DNA of 64,000 nucleotides from assembly GCA_947568835.1 (NCBI GenBank), contig OX387612.1, positions 3,162,001-3,226,000 of the forward strand. Reading direction: 5' to 3'. Made by a program: the position numbers and the translations under genes. Positions 31,377-43,300 of this stretch are shown piece after piece. Each line of letters begins with the position of its first letter. Within the stretch, counting starts at the first letter, position 1. The stretch is from Protonemura montana. Its lineage: Eukaryota; Arthropoda; Insecta; Plecoptera; Nemouridae. The notes beneath the pieces are model-generated. The model was not told where the DNA came from, did no database searches, and saw only the letters and a list, made by a program, of their open reading frames with translations.

Positions 31377-34300
31377 CTGGGACACAAAGACAACAAAATA
31401 ACAACACAATTCAACCTTCGAGGCATAACGAACGGTCTGGCGTGTTGGAAACATTGGTTCAAGTGAGATCACCGAAGTTAAGTAACACTGTGCTGGGTCA
31501 GGTATTGGATGGGTGACCACCGAATGGTTTGGCGTGTTGGAAATATTGGTCCTCGTGAGATCACCGAAGTTAAGTAACACTGCACTGGGTCAGGTATTGG
31601 ATGGGTGACCACCGAATGGTTTGGCGTGTTGGAAACATTGGTTCTTGTGAGATCACCGAAGTTAAGTAACACTGCACTGGGTCAGGTATTGGATGGGTGA
31701 CCACCGAAAGGTTTGGCGTGTTGGAAACACCAGTTCTCATGAGATCACCGAAGTTAAGCAACACTGCGCTGAGTCAGATACGGGACCATCGAATAGTTCA
31801 AAGTGTTGGAGAGAATATGATGAGGGCAAGGAGGCAAAAGGAAGAGACTGAGTTTTCATGAATTAGATAGTCTGCAATAGGAAAGTGCAAAAGGAGAGAT
31901 CGAAAATAAGATTTGGCCAAGATTTTGTGAAATTTCCTGAAATACCATAAAAAATGTGCAGAAGTAACGTATTGTCATTGGTAATAACTTGAACAGAAAA
32001 CTGACCCTAAATTAATGCTTTTTCATAAAAATACCACAAACCATATTAAAATCATACATCATTTCTGATCAAACTTTCCTACCGCTAAGAAGAATATTTC
32101 CAAAATCACATACATTAACAAACGAGATCATTCGTGGAATCTGATTTAAATTGCAAACGCTTGCAATGCATGCGGTATTTTATTATGACACTAATAACCT
32201 CTCAAAAAATTGATTTAAAAAAAAAACATGTTAGATGGTAATAGTGTTCATTATAATAAAAGAGCATTATTATAAACTGCACTGCAGCAATTACAATCCT
32301 TAGTTTCATTTTATTGCCCCCGGCAAAATACCAGTGCGTCATCAATCATCATCAAACCTCCCCATTCCATCACAAAAAACCTACATAAAAAACAAAAATA
32401 AAAAACACTAAGACAAATACAAACATTATTAGAATGAAATCTGATTTAAATTGCAAACGCTTGCAATGCGCGGGGTATTTTCTTATTAACAAAACTATAA
32501 CCGTCTCAAAAATGTATGCCCAAACGCGGACTCGAACTCCGATCTCCACCTATCGCGGGTGTTGCTCTGAACCATTGAGCTACTTGGACACTGGCTTTTT
32601 GAGACGATTCTAGTACGAGTCCGCGTTTGGGCATCAATTTTTGAGACGGTTTTAGCGTTTTTAATAATAAAATAACAAAAAAAGGAAAAAAAGTTTAAAA
32701 ACCATCACCTTATGTTAGTGCAAGTTTGATACAAGATTGTAGACAGTGTGATATTTATTTCAAATTCAAGTGCACATGCATAACCAAAAAAAAAAAAAAC
32801 TTTCTTACCAAAACCCATAAATAAAGCAAACCACAAACACAAGCACCGAACACCGAGCACGATTTATTAAAACATCTTCATGCTACAAAACTAAACAACA
32901 ATAGAGAGCGAGTTCGCGTGAGCGCCTTACATCTGCTGACACTTCTGAACGAGCGGCGTCAGCGCCGAGCGCAGGTGCTGCATGATTAGCGCCGGGTTGT
33001 TCCGCGAGAGAAAGTGAGCAGCTTCAAGCGCTACGTCGTGGAGCACGAACGGAGAGACGATGCTGTTGACTGCGCACACGCAGAACTGGTGCAAATACTG
33101 CGTGCCTGTTGACAAATGGTAATCGGTCGATTAGCACCGCTTTTTTTTTTGCACTTTTGGATATATGAATACATTTTTTTTTCAAAATTCGTTTGATTGA
33201 GTTGTGAAAATGTGTGGAGAAAGATTGACAAGAGAAATTTGAACCATGGAATATTAGAGAAGGAGAATAGGAGACCAAAGGGAAGATGGGTGAAAAAAGT
33301 ACAAGCAGATTTGCAGAACACCGCAAAAAAAAAACGTAAATAAAGGCAGAAAAAAATCACAAAAATTGCATTAAATTCTCGTCAGTAATTATCAGTAATC
33401 GTTTAGTAAAAAGTCTTTAGAGTTAACATGTGTAGTGATAATAAAAGTGGGAAAAAAGGAAGTGAAACGGAGGATAGTTGATTCCATCAGAACATCAGGC
33501 CTGGATGTAAATAAGGGTTGGAAACCACTAATGGGAATAAATAAATTAAGCCCATGGGAAGTAATTTGAAATCCCAACTAAATAATGGAGGCAGAATAAA
33601 TAAGTACCAATTACCCAAGTGCCTTGAGAAACAAGATTCTAACCTTTCATTGGTTTGGCCAATCTGCTAAAAGCATGCAATCAGCCGAACACTAAAGCCA
33701 AACCTAACCAAGGATAACAAGACAACTTTGCTTTCATGACAACGGTTGAAGAATCTTGCATTGTCTGTGCATCATTCATTCCCTGATATTATCAAAAATG
33801 AATAACAGTGATTGAAATAAATCCAGCGGAAAATCCATTGTTTTCATTCATAAGCAGATAAACGACCTTAAAATAAATGCAATCCATGGAAACGTAATAT
33901 TTATCCACCAAACCTGCATTACTTAATCAAAAATATCATCCAGTATTTTTCAAATAAAAAAGTTATAGTAATAATTTAGCTGGTTGAACAACTGAGCTGT
34001 GGCTCTTGAAAAAATTCAGAGTAAGTTGCCGTCAATATTTTTATTAAAAAAAATTGCACGAATAGCACTTCAAGAACTAGAAGTTAAAAATTGATTAGTG
34101 CTGTGTTTCAGCCACAATAAAATCTTGCCTAATCGGTGTTTATACGAGGTTTTAGGACAAAATGTATTTTCCCCATTTAGACGAAATTTAGAAAAAGATT
34201 CGAAAGAGGATGTTTCAATAAATACAGAAAAAAAGATGTTATTTGAAATTTGAATTTGGTGATGATTCAGGAAGGCTTTGTCCTGTCACATAAAATTAAT

Positions 34301-37300
34301 TTTATTTAGCAGCCGTCACTATTTTCTCTCTGTTCAAATCACCGTTTAATATTTGAACCTGGAAGGACGGGGTTTAACTTTTAAACTGTCATTTGGAGGT
34401 CAAAGTAAGAAGTCCCATTGATATTTTATTTGTATTTCCAAGTCACCAAATATTCCGTTTCGAAGCAAACACATTGTTAAAAAATATTTTATTCTTGTTC
34501 TTTGTGTGTTGTCTCAGTTTCCTGGTTTGCAATTATTAAAATATCATTGTTTTAAAGAAAATTACTGCACCGGTTAAAATCACCCCTAAACGGCGTTGAT
34601 GAAATCGACCTTATGACAATTAACTGCCACAGCTAGATCTGAGCCCAATTTAAAATTTGCAGAAATTCTCCCCGGTTTATCTAAGATTGGGACTTTGATG
34701 AACGATGACGTACTACGACTTGATCTGGAACCCGTCGCTGCAACGACGCCTGACAAACAAACATGCAGACACGTTGACGGCGTTGACCAAGGAAGGCCGC
34801 TTTACTCCGGACGAACTACAGAACTTGCTCATCTTGTATTACAAGGTACGATAGTCGATGAGATTACTGATCCCGTTCAGTTACAAGAAGTTGGGTTAAA
34901 CCGATTCACGGGTCTCCCAAGTCTAGCTGTCGGTAGCTACTGGACGTAATTTGGCGCTGCGACTTACGCGGACTTCGGTTTCATTGACACTATTTGTCTG
35001 ATCGAGATAAGACCAACATTTCTGAAATCGTCGTGCTTTAGGGAATATTATAACAAATTATCGCTGTCGAAATTATATTTATTGGTGAGATTTTGGCATT
35101 GTAACATGCTAACAGATTTTTACTCTCTTCAGCACAATTAAAAACAATAATTTTATTTGGAAATAAATAAGTAAGATGTCTGAAAATCTTGCTATTCTCT
35201 GAAGATTCGTGTTGTAGATGTAATAAAAAATTCAGAATTACTTATCTTTTTCACTTCTTGAGAAACCAAAGGAAACAACAAAGAGTTTGTTTTCTTGAGT
35301 TTCCCAAAAATTTTGTGCAGAATAATCCTTAAGGTATTTTATTAATGACTCAGCAACACGTGAAAATAAAGCCATACATTTTATAAAACCAAGTATTTGT
35401 TAACAAAAGAAACATTTCAGTCGTTGAAGTCGAGAAGAGTGAAGTTAAGAACAGCACGAAAAAAAACGGGTCGTTATGAATTTAATACTGACCGAAATAT
35501 TCTTTGGTATCTTCGCGAGTCAGAATAAAAAATGTATCCCTAAAAAAATGAACATTCAGCTATCACAGGTTTGACGATGTCACTTCACAAGTTTTAACCT
35601 AGAAATGTTTACGATGTCTTCAGCTCAACGAGAAAGGCCCGATGGACATCTACAGGTTCAAGTACATCGTTCACAAAGCTCTGAATATGACCAACGACCT
35701 ACTCAACGACAAGATCTTTCGAATGTACGACAAAGGGAGGCAGGTGATTCCCGTCGAAGAATGGTAAGTTTCGTACCAGCGTATTACTATTCGTTTACTC
35801 TGCACGACGCAGTCCTTTCAGCCAATGAACAGGCTCCATTTATTCACTAAAAATCTTCAACTCCAGCAACAGAGTCAACCAGAGTTTGGAAATAATTAAC
35901 CTACTCAATATTTGGCCACCTTAGTCCAATCGATGCACCAAACGGTTTGGCATGTTGGAAACACCTGGTCTCGTTAGATCACTGAAGTTAAGCAACACTG
36001 CGCTGGGTCAGGTATTGGTTGGGTGACCATCATACACATGACCAGTTCTGTTTGGGAGAGAGGTTGCAGGGATGAAAGTTAGGCAACACTGCGCTGGGTC
36101 AGGTATTGGATGGGTGACCATCATACATATGACCAGTTCTGTTTGGGAGAGAGGTTGGAGGGATGAAAGTTAGTACAGCAACTTCATTCGCCTTGCTTAT
36201 CAACCTCTCGACAGCATGGATTTGTGGAGGAATCCTGTTGTTAGCGTTGTACCGTCTTTCGGAAGGGACGTTAAGCCGGTGGTCCCCTTGGTGCTCTTCG
36301 ACAGGAGTAGGCTACGTGCCGGCACCGGGTTTCCCCTCCTCCCTTCTAGGCTAGGTTAGGTTCATCATCATCATCCACTCATTCACTGACGCCATTAGAC
36401 CAGTGCCACATGGCCAGATGTCAAAACAGTGCGTCATTAAGCACCACAAATAATAATAATAGTAACTAATCGATGCGATTTTTTCAGTGATAAATAAAAG
36501 CGTCAAAGTTGAGTTTGTTACAAGGTTCTAAACTAGTATCGTTCGTTCGATTATCCACAGGATGAGCTTGATGACGCTGTTTCTCCGAAGCACGATCGAG
36601 GAAAAGGCTCGTCACTGCTTCACAGTGTACGACATGTACAACGAGGGATTCCTCATCAAGCGCCGGATGATTTCGCTGCTCAAAGAATGCATCATCGTGT
36701 CCAACGCGATGGGAGAGGAGGAACAGGTTGAGCGTACGTCCTCGATTTAAACATTACCCTGGAGGTTTTCAGATCCAGCTTCCAAGGGTTGCACCGTTGA
36801 GTGTAGGTTATAGGTAGAGAAACAACGTCAATGTTACAGTCTCTGCGTGAAAGATGGCCGCCAAATGACTACCTTACCGACAAAAATGCAGAGTACCGGA
36901 ACATCACGTTAAGTGGAGCCACTGTCAGATGAAATTTAATTTCGATATTTCTCGTAGGTTAACTCACTTTTGAAACTTTTCGTGCTCAAAAAATATCCAT
37001 CAATGTTTACGTCAACGATTGATAGACACGTAACGATATTAAAAAGCGAGTAGCCTACTATAAATATCGAAATTAAAATTCATACGACAGTGGCTCCATG
37101 ATGTTCAGGTACTCTGCATTTTTGTCGGTAAGGTAGTCATTTTTCACGCAGAGACTGTAACATTGACGTTGTTTCTCTACCTATAACCTACACTCAACGG
37201 TTCTACTGGCCAATGTTACCAAATCAGTTTAAGTCTTTGTTAATCGGTACTTCAGAACTGACGAAAAGATAGAAAAACAAGAAAAGAGATGAGAAAAAAC

Positions 37301-40300
37301 ATTTAGAGGCATTTACTACTTAGACGTTTATAATAGACATATTATTTTTGTAATCTGAATCTCAAGCTTTCAAGTTCCTTTTAAATATTTCACGAAAATT
37401 CGAGCAGGAAAAAACAACGACAGCAAACGAAAAGTTGTTTGTAGTGACAAAACCAAAAAGTGCCTTCAAAAATCACAAATTAAAATTCAAGGTACCATCT
37501 TTTCTCTTTATGTATCCATCTTAACTCTAGGTGCCATCTATGAGTGGGCAGGGGCACAAGGGGCTTCACCCCATGTCTATAACAAACCATATAATCGCAT
37601 CCATCATGTTTCGAACTTAATTACTATTTTGAATTTCCTCTCTATCGAAGCAAATCGGTGAAAATATTTCCCATCCTAGAACCGTTCTTAGACTTTAACT
37701 CGACAAGCTTATCATTTAGCTCGGAAACAATCCACCACCGTCTGTCGCCAGGAGTGAAAGAGCTTGCCGACACGATAATCAAGTCGACGGACGGCGATCG
37801 ATTCGGCAAGATCGAGTTCGCCGACTACCTGAAGATTGTCAAGAAGAATGTCAACAACCTAGAGTTCCTCGGGCAGTGTCTTCCGGAACGCGCCAAGATC
37901 CACGCGTTCATGATCTCGTTGACAACCAAACCACTTCCGCTCTACTTCTTCTAGGCGTGAAGCCACTTCTCGAATGTCGTACCTTCTTTTGCTGAAGCCA
38001 CTGTCGAAATTGTAGCCATGTTTACGGAGAAAAAAACCACCCGATTTGTGGTATCAAAATAAATCAATATACTGTGACTTGTTGGATTTCTTAGCATTAA
38101 CTGTAATTGTATTGTAATGGTGCAGAAAATGTCAAAGTAATATGGTGGTCAATGTACGCATTTTAAATACGAGAAGAAATTATTAATAATTGGAAACAGG
38201 TAAGAAAAATCGACAGAACGGTACGTTGGGCTTCCTCATTCCCATGATTCCTAATTTAAAACACCCCTTTGGGACCACTTTTCACACACTTTTACATTTT
38301 AGAATACAGAGAGCACACTGGTGTTTTTCTATGTTAATGTGTGGTTATTGTGCGGTCGAAACAAGTGGAACAAGCACTAAAAATTCTGTCTCGAAACTAG
38401 AACAAAACCAGTTCGTAATGTCGACAAACTGCAGTTTTATGACGTGTTCGACTGGCCAGCACCAGGACGGGTTTGAAACTTGTTCGATGACGTCATGCTC
38501 TCCACCGGGTTTGAACCAGCTCCGAGCGAGAACGCTCCCACCCGAATACGTGATCACTAGCTGTCAGTGCATTCGTTTGTTTTCACATTACTCCGTAGAA
38601 ATTCTCGGAGCAAAAAAAGTGCAGCGATACGAAGTGAAGCCCAGCGAATATGCAAATAACTTTGTTGGCCAGCTTTCAGTTGTATTCAGCTGTTTTCCAG
38701 CAAGGACACATCGGGTCAAACTATTGACACTGCCTCCAGAGTCGATGTAAGTTAGTGTGGGAACTTTTGGAACTGTAAAGGCTAATGAACACCCTGGTGT
38801 AGAGAACTAGAACTACCGAACGGTTTGGCGTGTTGGAAACACCGGTTCTCGTTAGATCACCGAAGTTAAGCAACACTGCGCTGAGTCAGGTATTGAATGG
38901 GTGACCATTATACACATGACCAGTTCTGTTTGGGATAGAGGTTGGAGGGATGAAAGTTAGTACAGCAACTTCACTCGTCTTGCTTATCAACCTCTCGACA
39001 GCATGGATTTGTGGAGGAATCCTGCTGTTCGAGTTGTACCGTCCTTCGGAAGGGACGTGAAGCCGGTGGTCCCCTTGGTGCTTTTCGACAGGAGTAGGCT
39101 ACGTGCCGGCACCGGGTTTCCCCTCCTCCCTTCTAGGCTAGGTTAGGTTCATCATCATCCTCATCATCATCCTCATTATCATCCACTCATTCACCGACGC
39201 CATTAGACCAGTGCCGCAGGGCCAGTTGTCAAAACAGTGCGTCGTTAAACACCACAAATAATAATAGAACTAGAACTTGTTTATGCTAGCGAACAGAAAA
39301 CCTTGACTACTTTGTCGAAATCATGTAAAAACAGTGAAAAAAGTCGAGCTAGCCAAAAGACCTAAAGGTTTGTCTAACCTTAACATAAGTTAAAAAAATT
39401 CCAAAAATTTGGAACTGTTTTTGGTCAAGAAAACGTGCGCCAACTTCAACACCCCGGTTTCCCCCCGGAACTCACCGAGTTTCTTCGCCACACGCAGCAG
39501 CCACTTGACGTCCTCGCCGTACGGCGGGTTCCGAGCGTACTTGGCTTGCGGCCGGTCGTCGTGGACTCGTCGAGCCAACGTCTCCAGCGCCAACATTCCA
39601 ACACGGTACGCCGCTAGCAGGTGGCGCCACTGAGCCTGGCTGTACTGGTGCGGCTGCCGGTGCACCTGCGACGGAAGACCAGACATTGAGTCGGTTGGCA
39701 TAGCAATGCCATAGCAATAAGCACAAGCATAGCACACAAGGATCTTAAAACTTGGTTATCATATGGGACTGCACACAATTGACATAGCAATAAGCACAAG
39801 CATAGCACACAAGGATCTTAAAACTTGGTTATCATAAGGGACTGCACACAATTGACATAGCAATAAGCTCAAGCATAGCACACAAGGATTTTAAAACTTG
39901 GTTATCATATGGGACTGCACACAATTGACATAGCAATAAGCACAAGCATAGCACACAAGGATCTTAAAACTTGGTTATCATATGGGACTGCACACAATTG
40001 ACATAGCAATAAGCACAAGCATAGCACACAAGGATCTTAAAACTTGGTTATCATATGGGACTGCACACAATTTACATAGCAATAAGCACAAGCATAGCAC
40101 ACAAGAATCTTTTAACTTGGTTATCATATGGGACTGCAAAAAATTGACATAGCAATAAGCACAAGCATAGTGCACAAGGATCTTAAAACTTGGTTATCAT
40201 ATGGGACTGCACACAATTGACATAGCAATAAGCACAAGCATAGCATACAAGGATCCGAAAACTTGGTTATCATATGGGACTGCAAAAAATTGACATAGCA

Positions 40301-43300
40301 ATAAGCACAAGCATAGTGCACAAGGATCTTAAAACTTGGTTATCATATGGGACTGCACACAATTGACATAGCAATAAGCACAAGCATAGCATACAAGGAT
40401 CCGAAAACTTGGTTATCATATGGGACTGCACACAATTGACATCCCAATTAAGGTATTGTGGTATCGTTTCAGTAGTTTGAGGTTAGCGTTTTTAGGTTAA
40501 GATCTACCTGCGCTTGTTGCCTGGGCTGTCCTTGTAGTCCAGCATTCATCTGTTGCTGCATGCCGGGAGGACAGACGTTGGGAGGAGGCTGAGCTGGTCC
40601 CTGGATGACCGTCAGCTGACCCTGCAAGCCAGAAGAACAACGTTAGACCCAGGGATGTTACAATTATTCTGGATAGGTTATGGTTAGCCTAGATCTATCC
40701 CAAATAATTTCAAAAAGCTGCTTGAAACCCCATTTAATCTTCTTTGGATAGAATGAGTTTAAAAAGCTTTGTGCTAAAAACCTTTATGATATAGAAGCAA
40801 TATTGGTTAGCAATTAGTTAGAGCAACAATCGCGACAGAAAGGAGATCGGGGTTCTTTATGATGGTTTTTAGACTCATGTCTACTTGATTTATCCTTAGC
40901 ACTAGTTTTAAGAAAAACTATTTGAACTTGGTTTTGAATGCTATAAAAAGGGATACTAAATTAAAAAAATTAATTAATTAATTAATTAACTAAAAAATTA
41001 ATTAAGAAAAAATTTAGTAGATCTTTACTTAGCATTCAAAACCTAGCTCAAATAGTTTTTCTTTAGATCAGGGTTCGATTCCCCGTTTTGGACATCGATT
41101 TTTTGAGAGGTTACCACTGACCTGCATGGTTGGCGGTGGCTGCATATGGTAACCAGGATGACCCTGGTTGACCCTGGTTGGTGCCAGCGTGAGGTATTGC
41201 ATGGGAGGCATGCCCGCCCCCGCATGTCCAGGGTGACCCACCCCCACGCCCCCGGCGTACGCCTGGTTCGCTGTGTGGGGCGGGTACTGGAAGGCGGGCG
41301 GAGCCAGGAACATGTGGAGGTTTGGGGGCGGAGGATGGGGGTGGGGGATGAGACGGTGGGGGTGGAGACCAACCAGGCTGTACGGCATCTGCGGACAAAA
41401 AAGGGAACGGCGTTAGTTTCGATATTAAATGTTTTAACGTCGAGTTTTGATGTCACAGTCCCGTTGGTAAACTGGCAACGGTCGGTGCCTCCCGATGGCG
41501 TTTGCTGCCGCTTATTTTTAACTAACCTCTACAATATACTGTAACAATTAAAATTATTGTCTCTCTAAATTGTTTGCAAATTAAACTTCTCAACACAGTC
41601 AAAGTCATCATTAATCATTATTACCACTATTATATTTATAATTTTATTATATTATATTATAGTATTTTTTACAACTCTACTATTATTACTATTTTATCAT
41701 CTTGTTTACTTTTTCATGTTATAAACGGTACAATATTACCATGTTACCCACATATAAAAATCTATATTAGAATATAAGGCCCATACAACTACAATGTATT
41801 TGTCAGCAGCCAATAAACAAATATCAAATATCATCAGTAATTTTATGCATACTTTCACGTCCACCGTCCGTCTACTTTATTTATTTCTTTATTTATTGCT
41901 CAAGTAAATCACAAACTGATAACTGGAATACTGTAATTGTGAGGCACTTACAATAATTGTGAGGCTTCCAGGCAATCTAAATTAATTAATTTAGCTCTTA
42001 TTGATATCTGGCTTCTGGTATTCAAATCCACAAAATTTAAATTTGACAAACTGCCAAATTGCCAGCTTGCAAGACTGGCATTGAATGGCATAGTTGTGCT
42101 GGCCTACAAAATAGGGTATCATTTGACTGGTTTTTAGACTCATGTCTACTATATCTAATTATTTCTAAAGTTACTACTTAGTTATAACTATAACTTTAGG
42201 ACGAAATATTATTCTCATTCTCATTCTCATCAAATACACAAAAATCGTCTCAAAAACCTAGTGCCCAAGTAGCTCAATGGTTCAGAGCAACACACGCAAA
42301 AGGTGGAGATCGGGGTTCGAGTCCGCGTTTGGGCATCAATTTTTGAGACGGTTATAAGGTTGATAATAATACAAAACTATAACTTTCTCTAACACACACA
42401 ATTTGTTAGTTAGTAAAAGAAAAAGCACCGATTTGTTCGAAGTCATATTTTTTAAAATACAAATTATACAAGTTTTTGAGTAATTTACCGTCATTATTTG
42501 AGTCAGATGCATTTAGGATGCTTGAACTAGGTAATTGTTAAAATTTTTTGTGGTTCTTTTGTTATTGTAGAAAAGTCAGGACTGCTTTCACCCTTGATTT
42601 TGGGTTATTTTTACGAAAAAAAAAAATCCCTGCTTCACGAAACTAGGAAATCGCTCACCGTTGTGTAAGGCACATGACTCATAGCCAGCGTGGTGATCGC
42701 AGGGTGACCTTGGTAGTGCGGCGGAGGGGTGGTTGCCATGACAACGCTGGAGGGAGGCCCCGACGTGATCGGGGGGCCCATCTCCATCACGGGCCCCCCC
42801 TCAACGAGCGCGATCAGGGGACCGCCGTCGTCGTGGCAACCTTCGTTGTCCATCAGCTGGTCCATGCCGCCGGGAGCGCTCTGGCGTGGGACACAAGCAA
42901 AGTTAGGTTATGATAACATTTCTTAATTTGTATCACAAGCTGTGTTAAAATTACGGTATCCACGTAAAAAAAACAATTAAACGCATATAATAGGGAAATC
43001 TCTTTAAAATTTAAACTATTTTTTTTGTGAGAAAATAATGAACACGTAGTTTTTTATTTTCTTCTAAATCCAATTTTGAATAAAATATCTCTGTTTAAAA
43101 TGTTTGCGTTTCATTCTCGTACAAAAACGAGGGTCGCCATTTTTTATGACATGAAGTGAACTCTGACGTCAGTATGACGTCAAAAAACGTCAAGAAACAG
43201 TAGCGAACGCAAAGGTGACCTAAAATGACATCAGAACTACGTGTAGTTAATCACGGCCCGTTTTCATCCCGCCACGAGAATTCATATTTTAGTCATTCTT

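Noticed and set aside
31430-31800. Functional 5S rRNA genes
   Set aside because: The box C 3' part and the closing stem are missing in every unit.
38190-38750. 186-codon plus-strand frame
   Set aside because: No ATG start, no recognisable domain, lies in a ZSWIM8 intron downstream of the EFCAB1-like gene.
39700-40440. CRISPR-like array
   Set aside because: Units are homogeneous throughout with no unique spacers; eukaryotic satellite.
42253-42330. Functional tRNA gene
   Set aside because: Good A and B boxes, but the anticodon loop (CGCAAAA here) lacks T33 and it is embedded in a repeat family.
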